The notes under the pieces: generated by a model | Seen by the model: only the letters and a program-made list of their open reading frames with translations | Databases searched by the model: none | What the model was told of the DNA's origin: nothing | From: Treponema sp. | Lineage (GTDB): Bacteria > Spirochaetota > Spirochaetia > Treponematales > Treponemataceae | Direction: 5' to 3' | Length of the DNA stretch: 64,000 nucleotides | Assembly: GCA_017619795.1 (NCBI GenBank) | Contig: JAFZRP010000114.1 | Location: 62,001-126,000 of the forward strand | In this document: positions 62,101-64,000 of the stretch, one piece after another | Position numbering within the stretch: the stretch's first letter is position 1 | How the letters are laid out: each line of letters begins with the position of its first letter | Made by a program: the position numbers and the translations under genes

Positions 62101-64000
62101 GCAGGTAACACTGGTAATTCAGGAACAACTTCACAGTATGCTGCAAGCAATGCAAATACTCAGACTGTAACAATTTCTCAGAAGACAGACAGACCGGTAA
62201 TCCGCTTTACAAACCTCAATCTTGGTACAAACCCAATCTGGCTCAAGAATACAAATACAATTCTTGGACTTATAAGTGATGATGACGGTGATGTAACTTC
62301 TCTGAAATACAAGCTGGCAGCTGCAGAAAGCTGGACAGCTCTTGCTCCAGTTTCAGGCAGCGGCTACTTTGCAATTGAAGGAATTGCAGACGGTCAGAGT
62401 ACGTTCTACTTCCAGGTAACCGATAAGGCTGGAAAGACATTTGAAACAGATACAGCAGCAACTCCAAATGCACTCAACGAGCCAGTCTTAACAGACGGTA
62501 CAAATAAGATTGAAAATGGTAAGGTTGAGCTTACACTTAAGGTAGATAAGACATCTCCTTCAGTACAGAATAAGCAGTATCAGATTTATAATACACAAGC
62601 TACTTCAGATGCTACATACGGAAAGTGGGGTGCTTGGATTACAGAGAATGACGTTTCAACTTGGACTCCTGGAGCCTGGAGTAGCAGTCTTGTAACTCTT
62701 GGTGGTAGATACACTGGTTTAAAGATTAAGCTTGAGGCAGCTGATCAGAACGCTATTGCTTCTGTAACATCAACCTTTGGTGGTAGTGAAGTAAGCTTTA
62801 CATGTAGTGAAACTTATAATAATGCTGCTTATCATCCATGGGCAACTGACGAAATCTCTATTCCTGATAAAGATGAAAATAATGTTCCTATAACTGAAGT
62901 TAGAGACCTTTCAGTAGTTATTACTGATGGTGCAGGTTTAACAACTACAGAAGCAATTAGTGTTGAAATTGATAACTCTGCTCCGGTAATTACTATTCAG
63001 GATCCATCAGCTTTGATTGGTACAACAGAAACTATCCGCGGTAATATTGCTACTTCCGCTGCTTCAGAAAGCCGTGATGCAACCTTGTACTATGCAGTTT
63101 CCCGCTATGATGCAGTATCTGATAATGTAAAACCTGCAGATTCTGGAAAACGCATGAATGGTACTACAGTTCTTGCAACTGAATGGACAGAAATAAAGGG
63201 ACTTACAACAACTCTCAACTGGTATGTACACTTTGATGATCAGACAACTTTCGATGACCATACAGAAAGATTTGCTAAGTATCTTACAGGAAACTATTTG
63301 AAGATAACTACAGATGCAGAAATTGCTAATAGTACATATAGTACTCCAACAGACCTTTACTTCTGGCTTAAGGCTGTAGACTCTGTAGGAAATACTTCTA
63401 CAGCTGCAAAGAAGGTTAAGGTTGACCCACAGGGAGACCGTCCTAGTGTTAAACTTATTTATCCTGCAAACAACGAAAATGGTGAAGCTCCAACTCTTGG
63501 AGGTACAATCCGTCTGAGCGGAACTGCAACAGATAACGAACAGGCAAAGTATGTTTGGGTACAGATAGATAAGGATAATGATGGAACCTTCGATGCTACA
63601 GACCTTGCGTTTATGAACACTAAGAAGGGAGACTCAGAAGAAGAAGCAACTAAGCGTAAGTATGGTTATAAGCTTGGTCAAATTAGTACAAATACAGAAA
63701 AAACTTTAGCAGAAATTGAAGCAGTAACTTCTAACTATAGTGATTATGGTATTATGGTTGAAGTTCAAGGTTCAAGTTGGAATACAAACGTTAACAATAG
63801 TCTTGAGTATTCACCAGAAAAGGATCCAGTAACACAATTAGCAGGAAGTACAACAATAGGCTTTATTATTTATGCTACGGATGATAATAAAAACAAGTCT
63901 CTACCTGTAACTCAGACCATTATTCTTGATGCTGATAATCCTGTAATTTCTGATCTTAAGCTTGTTCAGTATCTGAAGAATGGAGTTGCTTGTACAGACG
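38104..64000 (+). CDS. Giant Ig-like repeat lipoprotein, more than 8,630 aa (3' end outside window)
   Basis: From the ATG at 38104 the frame stays open to the window edge, 25,897 bases or 8,632 codons. I sampled or read it line by line and found no stop. A signal peptide ends in LASC, lipidated Cys21, so the protein should be carried to the cell surface. The first 800 or so residues are varied, with an acidic stretch near 39301-39400. After that come Ig-like domains of about 90-115 residues, roughly 70-80 of them. Each has a strand like FTLSGTASD, a W-containing middle, an ending like YTVTATDKAGN, and a linker such as DTTAPT. They resemble bacterial Ig-like (Big_13-type) domains. Two calcium-type loops occur. 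A GGGG stretch precedes the start. It is probably an adhesin or surface stalk; no ligand is evident. Confidence 0.9.
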   Translation, partial: MKKGKLFAVLTTVFSLFLASCEVEIGLGEAVDTEPPSLTVYEATANPADPNYKPVPKAGDVVRGYFMLAGQATDDKEIKSLTISFANLSDTSGEAITFNTMPDKLTGEWAVIIDPAQEIANAEKAAKESDEEVVVPVLPDGMKAETKPIPDGEYQVTFTVVDDVKHQTIVTRQFRIDNTPPVIVIDRPSSRDDAEENAIDSYGQSFTLEGQSADDNDVSLIEVKVYNTDDPNALYTPNTITLTNVPSRINMDIATYVEGEEGADSDYAKIYGSNEKEGSKNFYFELTAYDSAIRYPVDGSAPTADDQKGNKTNKYYLYEDISTIFADYSIKITDVYHMFNGTYTPSSKAITESDREQVVEDVMRYLKKEEIGKGIFSLNPENSPTLSVTGRSQLEKIEVKKDEEIYFGEEEDIDKDYSDEEKEAIKKRLDDTKLTNGSSITIEVSPGLDSIALLTEKDCETYIKNGADYLEDPVANRDNARYVKYLTENYAHQDEVTGEYTSIYQFRPYFVECDKDGNLIDAEGNIINNNPEKEIRIYPLQTESSDKANYLDSSIQKSGSNYKFKIELLKSDGLQYRHNYRICVEGRDRSGNTIMDTGTGYGFRFASNGTAPSIKVASPAESISRVKLGDGILFEGTVTVEDGTPVLTILRQGEDDEEEVEIWRKTFDESDGKLVKNEKDEEYFEFEYSQYIPNTYFSQAKSQQYRLILRATNGRATEDEKTVLYDVDGPEISISEIKPVVELNGKNNINKKFSVKGSITDKFDSVNFANWTLTTKPDATGKSETIDSSKEDIKTATFTFEVDTGEYDKIDAILTINAYDKAGNKTTETFDYYIDQSTDIPTIQPNDPDTLTFSYKSKQALVDANNAITEDSEETRKNFYTGNSQVIMKFTDDDGINTITVSATVDGQSQAATSSTVQAKNATEYTYAYKAPESEGYYRIDVTVMDKENTKKEEYFYILVSGETPSLKLTTSPEYITTNTEGLAPNAKTAFTIIGVNSGSAPFKKVIRYEDGEDEDAGTELAVAKFTESAEGKNDAADKKRWVDTYVPASSEPTGKIKYVLYDAYGITAEETFNYKVDSVRPVAVITSCLDKDTSGNGTFRFVGTAFDKVDGSTNKEAEDGSGVAKVQIRIDNYDEEAGDEIAADWASIAGAGNNSTGWIDASGTDNWNALIAFSDYPKVFGKEGQKVLYVRVEDAVGNYNAMLSKVFIFDTADPNVSIDKYTGDEEKAITAVNGKKSFEISRSFSLDGTMFDKYGIDNITLEQTFGNKTVTIYGVDSNEEDDEGNWSWFVDNLPRDMDTPSSGQSTIESGKYTYKVTVTDKAGKTSSESVTVTVDTAAPTITIDKPLGNITNADGSVTKNFISGDSYMFQGTVRDNDEGTGVDKYFYYLTTEDAEPDATTTWISATSDVNWSFAKTIADGPNAATGYDLYEGEWKLYVKAVDKAGNESNIVSREFSIDKAVPVLTVNTLETSGTTYFNDANYNVTGTASDTHGIESVVIYNGSTPMTTIFSSEITNNSWSVPLQIDDNTNVTLTIIATDRAGRESDRITRSVYRDTQAPSLWITSDLSGLITDVSSGVRIQGSVNDGTGSGVTKVLYTIDGSDPTLTSPTATISEQTWTVNLTSANLPTEGMYTLKLKAVDKLGNITETPVTGTLAYDTAKPTITVKLNDGTERTVSNSNYTNPLIVKADTYAISGTFNDSGTNVTVSATLDCTDETANVNITQTPAAKSGTWSLVQKRKVGTDANITTIPDDIYEYTITAVDAAGEYTGSSARKESVKFKVIKDTVIPTVTINNIPDKEDTKGTSFTFTGTTSDAISGVAKVELTIADVADPTKTKTVTTSGTTSWSSRVAYNDTTWSTVFGTTAAPIQGTKRVTVKVTDGAGWENTATQIFIYDVADPTYTVNESGITEYMPEAGFYIAGTVSDSYKLKSLKLIEKKDGIATEASGENGYELLPANATTSANFSQHVPLGNNTTLTDGIYTYQLVLTDGADNEVRTKTYTSKVDLTPPTVAVTNPISDTGNTAKKNTNAINEANFRFSGTVSDPNTTEDTIHSIWYKILPIGAAAPTVNVSGVAALNPASWDGWTSANLGSSAWNATQAFKAKGATGDGIEEGNYKIYVYAIDKAGNVSAAGVREFDVDMTYPSLTDTSTVVKTKTGFTLSGTASDTFGLLAGTDAITISDETHTWSVSVNSNGEWTKDFVVGSSNSSAENYIADGKPTFTITAKDKAQKITTVTRTITVDTTAPVVSIGSFNEYKNVQSYVFSGTVVETNLQSAVAELFKDGATTPVQTRNLTPDAEGSWTWNVYNLTEGNYTLKVTATDVVDTVTTVNTAGDSSYKLVVDITKPTTSFVKPDGTTLYISDGTTTSTIANNGKYYSDTPYTISGDITEVNYDSSLITFSAKKNGVAVTAPTLSGIASKSWSFAGITSENAEYEYKLNLVDLAGNVTEYTITVVYDTVAPTAAVTEPAVDASGQDSLKGESFTFSGKAEDATAGILLERYLITQADYTDEQIKSNGGAANAEENGWIKATASNGTWARPKELISGTAPETGKLHEGKWYVYIYAKDILGHEVTDKRLFWIDQANPSITALSRGTLSGTTATYTNVTISGKATDANGVTGLVIRDIFVPTIPGETGVAEVTIPATELGTDGSFTHTYAITDLKDGIHEFSITATDTAGKTYNTSISVTTDKTDPNAPVLSGTPDKDDTKGSAFTFAGTASDATSGIAKVELTIADVEDSTKTKTVTTSGTTNWSSRVTFTDSTWTTVFGTSTAPIQGPKQVTIKATDGAGKTKETTTTFKYDVADPTLTVNESGIIEYMPSTGFTITGTVTDSYKLGSLKLIEKKDSDPTTASGENGYELLPATPTPAQEKEYSFTQRVPLNNVTPTDGVYSYQLILTDDAGHEVKSKTWTTMVDTTAPEIAVTNPVADTGNTAKKDTNAIDEANFRFAGTINEANSVHSVWYKILARTESEPSVPASGENALNAATWNGWTSGNAGSTNWNATQQFKAKGTTGDGIEEGNYKIYVCAVDKAGNVSTAATREFDVDMKTPDITDTSTVVKTKTGFTLSGTASDTFGLLAGTNAVTISDETKTWNVSVNDSGVWTKDFVVNNSSADNYIADGTKTFTFTAKDKAQKTTSITRTVIVDTTPPDVTIGTFNEYTSSENYVFRGTSKDDYLVSTVAELYKEGTATPVQTSNLTPDASGNWTWNVYNLAEGEYTLKVTAKDTVDTETTVDTAGDSNYIFVVDKTAPTAELALNSGTLYKADGTTTNTVSDGGTYYANASYTISGVITEDNYEANGTTAKVTLKENGSTKAFTTNADRNWSFAGTTTDGTYLYEITIVDKAGNQTSYNITVIFDTTDPVATVTAPAVDFSVSALNSIGGSKYTFSGQVTDANILINRYLITQDDYTEAQIKTNGSAGTGWTNATASNGTWSSVGSLIPGKTAQTGKIHEGKWYVYIYTKDVLGYEATTKRTFWADQDAPSITDLVRGTLTGTRATSGDVTISGKVTDVNGVTSLVIHDVLTPVTGGETGAADVTISTFEADGSWSKKYTAAELNEGVHKFTVTATDTVGKTSEDSVEVTVDKTDPAPELTTKPGKEDTKGSSFTFTGKASDRNGITNIKLTILDEDGNSKTVNASGTTEWSAKVTYTDEETSDDLDETANSWSQVFAEEGIKTVRVTATDGAGNTTTITDTFPFDKKDPVLNITDSTVLKYMPSEGFKITLNASDSYKLKQLRIKETHINGTETSTDSKNIDVTAKTYNTTDLKVPINNKSPSEGTYNYVFELEDDVGHEVKQEYTTIVDTSKPVVEITTPADNTVKTGINAVNEKNYKFTGKITEANQIDAVWYRIETANTSTVTIPSSGQSALNNDTATSTAPWYGWTKAEVSTTRDENNKFEWNAIQAFKEKGDTIGSGIEEGNWKIFVCSVDKAGNVSTADSKVFDVDMKDPTLNNVKADADEKCKLQNNVYYFNKTALTGSMYYTDSLGMASSPIKVEVDGTDVTGNTALGETTWSIPVGKFTAGTIQKVKITAQDSVGKTTSQEISVLYDNDAPTLTVTPIAAQIRTQSLNISGTAGDASGIGVDKVYYAIAPYGTTDVTPTTPATFSGMNWSASLGSAAIGEEGHKDLVVKVVDKLGNSTSQTLSFWYDALNPSSTLLLKAGDGTLYNAEGAAINEASGDTTLTNGVTYYAKAAYTISGVITESNYDASKVTLTAKKNGETVASPTLTKNGTGNTNWSFLGITSEDAKYEYTLSITDLAGNVTEYTITVVYDTTAPTMTITSPVAGSSIIAASTYARGTFTEAGIGIKRIEYTTKANPTESDWTAINSGNISATEWEQNLTLTNDSEVTLKVRATDKLNHIGEVQTVSFVYDKNPPVLTIANTATYAKESIILSGAASDTNALEKVEITESTLSEPITINFATHPKSSDWNHTFTVGQGNDLADGSHTILVKLYDVAGRTADGTYTVMVDTVRPVITDTETSPFPLPSVDETESGSYKFIGSATDATSGVGKVQLAFADPETNTANIREATGTGTWTYSLTFADEFSTSGNKTVWARAQDNAGNWSVWITKTFKYDTRAPNASISSNVATGTGNAAFTLSATATDDWDFETITLTQKKDDGEEKTITLPSGQTGNNRNWTITGLPRDPDNTNTTALASGKYVYTLKVKDNAGKENTAKTTVTIDIDGPTVEITAPNNISATNAVNGTSYVFRGTAKDNAGGVGLARYSYALIQKTGNTAPTVNDVTAWTDVTATTVSNEELNWNFNKELMSEGTTPEGDKLSEGQWFLFVKATDKSGNESASVVSKYMWIDQKNPTLNVGAVVAQTNEEFTLSGTASDTNKLTSVVITDSNASNPKGHWTVTPASGTNWNQTFKVGSTNNTDDGYLIDGTHTFTITATDIADKTTKETKTVIVDTNAPEIAVSTPANEARINTSAISETSFSFSGSINEASIGTGVQAVWYKILASDITAPTKPTGNATWSGEDWQSATAGNTLWSTSQAFKAEETEGTTLGEGNYKIYVYAVDNVGNVSNRAESRFDVDMTVPSVAITTAPTNAKGNFSISGTASDTFGLATGTAAITITGAKETINTNVTNGTWEQSFVVGSGNSTADNYIADGTKTITVTAKDKVGKTNYITRTILVDTSAPDVTVTPFSGWTKDQNPIFSGTVSDENLKSTTIALYKDGTAYTRNGNAVTKTVAPDSEGNWTWNTNYNLPDGEYTIVVTAIDEAGNIKEVNTSGTYSLTIDNTLPTSSLLKASGTLYNADGSTITAANATLTDGGKYYAKEAYTISGVIEEQNYDNTKVTLSSNGTIPAIVKTDKNWSFEGNTTNGTHTYTLRIEDKAGNVNTHSITVIYDTIAPAPAVTNPEPVESGTITLSSDKYIFSGLSNDDNILTSRYLITQENYTDAQILSNGSSGTGWNTTSSSNGSWATSEMTLVSGTSSTTGQLHEGTWYIYMYAKDILGHEGTSKATFWVDKNKPTVSISISDKATGENTARRTGFTLSGSAEDVNGIDSVTISDSLGASNTEVTYNASSKKWEKEYTISSLTDGFHKFTVTATDKAGQKKEADIEVTVDKEKPTIPQLLDSALPGKDDTKGSSFTFTGSASDATSGIQEIQLTISGNGYSRTVKASGTENWSAKVTYADTATTGDLDGTANSWSQIFATQGVKTVTVKAIDNAGNEQSTTAQTFTYDKADPTITVDTTTIKQFMSSDGLTLKVGIKDTYKLKSLVINETKVPTSGTTTTASETKLTDVSNETVNYNIKVPLNNATPVSGTYTYQFIVTDDVDHEVSSITYDIIVDLDPPTVEITTPAVDAKKGVNAISETSFRFDGKSSDANGIAAVYYLIDTSAPAAEDVPSPTSETVSLRATLIEDTWTDKGFTKANSTTSWNAYPSFKVKGVTGTAYEEKLGYNIYVYAVDNAGNVSNVTAREFDVDMSAPSLTVETTTNAKCIEKNSIFYFNGDNITGPLSYSDTLGMDSPAIKVKVGMSPVTAEITETTWSIPNTVFNADGIKDTIQTITFIATDTAGKTTESKISVYYDTTAPDITISSPTDGEFFTGKQGETTLSLTAQGGVDEAGIGLMASGFKYTTKDENKDGIPDNDAVWQSFSSYAGGSYWTQELSYDTEGSVTLFIKATDRLGNESDIKKTTFSYDRDVPQLAKTSNKLNTYYKTDESFIIEGTAYDTNELKEIQIIDTYGSNKVTYSTNNTNEITISKALNLATETAPVTWSKTFAANDLTDGQHEITVVVIDDVNRKNELAATAKETFTVDKVKPTIASITVPDAKETQSSAFLFQGTASDATSGIKEVEVLFMDNDSTNESSIIKMSGTTSWYKSITFTDVTNGVFTASGNKTIKARAIDNAGNIGEWSTESIVYDKRSPTVELTSYKVATNDASPYSYGDPIEQTSDFAVSKVFKMFGSVSDDWGFDGTSSISITQKKDDGSTISISGITYNSADGTWSIGDLPRKPSDPTVTLCDSGNYTYSISVTDLAGKETTKDIIVGIDITPPVITFTKPTEDQAKENYRSGNMDNFTGTVNDTGTGAVGLASYSYAFAKYGDTPSAWTTVSSTGGNWNISRNFVSGTTPDLANGKLCEGYWTLHFKAVDKAGNESADNTVSFYIDLNAPELTTAITTNGNCISSGNTYYFSGDLSGTITKNEDTYGETPTVTYWIDGTDVTTSVVKNGTSWTIPASLFYKDIDTGDGKTHTNDGKYQTLKIVSTDFVGKETENTYSTYRDEKAPELTITKPSQNGNFDTSKVNAVVSITENGVGIQGKSTSPAVNSKLEYRFKNSANWGDWIPTEYVNGTTFQQALDLGTTQGEMNLQFRVEDKLGNSTQTEVLTFYYDKDDPVIVETDEVARYVNGAFTLTGTAYDTYKLKYIEVKDTTDGNKVYRSDSATNTQITYTGNIEDAVSATTATTWTLTFTEADWAGFTEGNHVFKITAYDVSGRSAEAPNKNIWIDKHAPVVTSSVVPTTAQTQGSSFRFSGAAKDYNKNAGTTGSNSLDSGIKKIEVQITNSGVAAVNSTTATSTATGWIDATGQEDWSAVVAYDDYKHETGTQGVYTGVFAKEGEKTLHVRATDESGLVSEVSTKNFVYDKAAPTLAVSTYTPEGGSALAISSDNDPIFNVNGNFALSGTSSDTNGVKDIKIYQKIGTGGEVLLQTLSGNQTASWSITGLPRSATSTSTTLIGNDLASGTYTYRVVVTDNAGVTGIPESTAKTVSKTVKATIDKTAPTIAITNPVNENANTGLNAISVVSNRFAGTASDNHDGSTDVNAVWYKIIVRDGDVPAAPTASTTVDTSWTGLGFTKASNTTNWFFSQAMNEGTTASDSDHICEGRYRLVVYAVDNAGNVSTTPATQYFDVDMNAPDIETVVDGAALAESMTQTKTGAYTFKYKVTESYGLAADNPVVTMKKDNADFTGFTKSSADANDYVTVTIASQADGLYEYTISATDLVGKNYTVRRNILLDTTAPAIEVKSPDLSTWQNAASVKVNGSSEDASGTYAVWYSYGAASMPAVPSTNTKTDSSWTGWTKADGSTSWSFTVAGDETAGSAGKKLYVAAVDTNGKVTTGAQIISATVKVDITNPTLTESGIGAGTQYKNTAFTLSGTASDSGSGIASTNPVTITVGDSTYHPAVTAGAWLQEITPASDDEYTFTIKATDNAGRESTLSRTVVYDTEKPTVSTKTVDIAETDTRYHKINSTVWYSTSQIPVVIEGSDGDANGSGVSTIECSTDNTSWNLLSRSGSNYVGTISCTAQGENTIYIRVTDNAGNTKTPANDTLTVNVDTGAPTAFTLGTVQVGSGQAAALEGIKLVNGRETVTFTGTATDNTNGCGIASVVLTKIGNVTKNIAATGTGTYSITIPVEDMPSVTTPVNVIVTVTDNAGNSAEFTAFQLQKDNKYPEAKVGTVADADNDTAGIQVNGIITVSGTASDEHSLTAIALEYSTNGGTSWTAWNGAAKSGSTPYNWSYEINTRQAPFAGIDEADVMFRALATDEAGNTGNSGTTSQYAASNANTQTVTISQKTDRPVIRFTNLNLGTNPIWLKNTNTILGLISDDDGDVTSLKYKLAAAESWTALAPVSGSGYFAIEGIADGQSTFYFQVTDKAGKTFETDTAATPNALNEPVLTDGTNKIENGKVELTLKVDKTSPSVQNKQYQIYNTQATSDATYGKWGAWITENDVSTWTPGAWSSSLVTLGGRYTGLKIKLEAADQNAIASVTSTFGGSEVSFTCSETYNNAAYHPWATDEISIPDKDENNVPITEVRDLSVVITDGAGLTTTEAISVEIDNSAPVITIQDPSALIGTTETIRGNIATSAASESRDATLYYAVSRYDAVSDNVKPADSGKRMNGTTVLATEWTEIKGLTTTLNWYVHFDDQTTFDDHTERFAKYLTGNYLKITTDAEIANSTYSTPTDLYFWLKAVDSVGNTSTAAKKVKVDPQGDRPSVKLIYPANNENGEAPTLGGTIRLSGTATDNEQAKYVWVQIDKDNDGTFDATDLAFMNTKKGDSEEEATKRKYGYKLGQISTNTEKTLAEIEAVTSNYSDYGIMVEVQGSSWNTNVNNSLEYSPEKDPVTQLAGSTTIGFIIYATDDNKNKSLPVTQTIILDADNPVISDLKLVQYLKNGVACTD
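43501..46221 (+). repeat. Higher-order repeat unit 1 in the giant gene
   Basis: This 2,721-bp unit, starting at KEDTKG, holds eight Ig-like domain types in order. Their markers are TKG-SFTFTG, EYMP-SDSYKLKSL, NTAKK-NEANFRF-WYKIL, TKTGFTLSGTASDTFGLLAG, FNEY-YVFSG, YYS-YTISG, RYLITQADYTD and NVTISGKATDANGV. The same order starts again at 46222. Confidence 0.85.
46222..48903 (+). repeat. Higher-order repeat unit 2 in the giant gene
   Basis: This 2,682-bp unit starts at KDDTKG and repeats the eight domain types of unit 1 in the same order. Many differences from unit 1 are silent third-base changes, for example in the FTLSGTASDTFGLLAG domain (44581 against 47299). Confidence 0.85.
48904..51588 (+). 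repeat. Higher-order repeat unit 3 in the giant gene (diverged)
   Basis: This unit starts at KEDTKG and keeps the first domains (marker KYMPSEGFK at about 49252, FDVDM at 49936). After about 49950 it departs from units 1 and 2, using other domain types (for example the LQNNVYYFN and YYAKAAYTISG types). Later partial repeats of the order start near 54883. Confidence 0.65.

Noticed and set aside
38098..63261. Many antisense and out-of-frame open stretches of 60-230 codons across the giant gene
   Set aside because: They are shadows of the repetitive, Thr-rich sense frame; the sense frame has consistent domains and the others have no family features or ribosome sites.

Overview
The window most likely comes from a plant-polysaccharide-degrading gut or rumen spirochaete of the Treponema type. 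The reasons are moderate-to-low GC, several secreted lipoproteins with the relaxed spirochaetal lipobox (Cys preceded by LIS, LAS, FMA, IIS or TGC-type sequences), xylan- and galactoside-processing genes among housekeeping genes, and a long eukaryote-like GMP synthase. Species cannot be assigned from sequence reading alone.

Layout. 1-6.3 kb: a partial neurotransmitter-sodium-symporter gene (minus), diverging from an M16 peptidase lipoprotein and a MATE exporter, then a Phd/RelE-type toxin-antitoxin pair. 6.3-15.2 kb: a xylan-use region with a secreted GH10 xylanase, a Cys-rich small protein, xylulokinase, an ORF6N-domain protein, a carboxylesterase lipoprotein, a MITE-like palindrome, a second GH10 enzyme without a signal peptide, and an acyl-ACP thioesterase. 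15.3-23.4 kb: a DUF4867 protein, a CotH-kinase lipoprotein, a compact purC-purB-guaA purine operon, and a second NSS transporter. 23.5-31.6 kb: a fused PncC/CinA-GH27 protein, an unrecognised protein, a tyrosine phosphatase-like protein, dCMP deaminase, a DUF1846 protein, a tocopherol-cyclase-like protein and a DUF2156 protein. 31.6-64 kb: two neighbouring Ig-like repeat lipoproteins, one of 2015 aa behind a consensus promoter, and one enormous open frame that runs off the window after more than 8,630 codons.

How the genes fit together. The secreted xylanase and the carboxylesterase could open xylan outside the inner membrane. The cytosolic GH10 would finish imported xylo-oligosaccharides, and xylulokinase would feed xylulose into the pentose phosphate pathway. 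The PncC-GH27 fusion would act on imported alpha-galactosides while joining a nucleotide-repair-type domain to the same polypeptide. The two Ig-repeat lipoproteins are probable surface proteins. The larger one is built from about a dozen domain types reused in a higher-order array with a period near 2.7 kb, and it is the most striking object here.

Non-coding structure. A 9-5-9 palindrome with compensatory stem changes lies just after the stop codons of three genes, and two related sites are recognisable. Other items are a roughly 205-bp MITE-like element, an unassigned small-RNA candidate upstream of the toxin-antitoxin operon, several strong intrinsic terminators, and a set of genes that lack a Shine-Dalgarno sequence and have a -10 box almost touching the start codon. 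No tRNA, rRNA or CRISPR array was seen.
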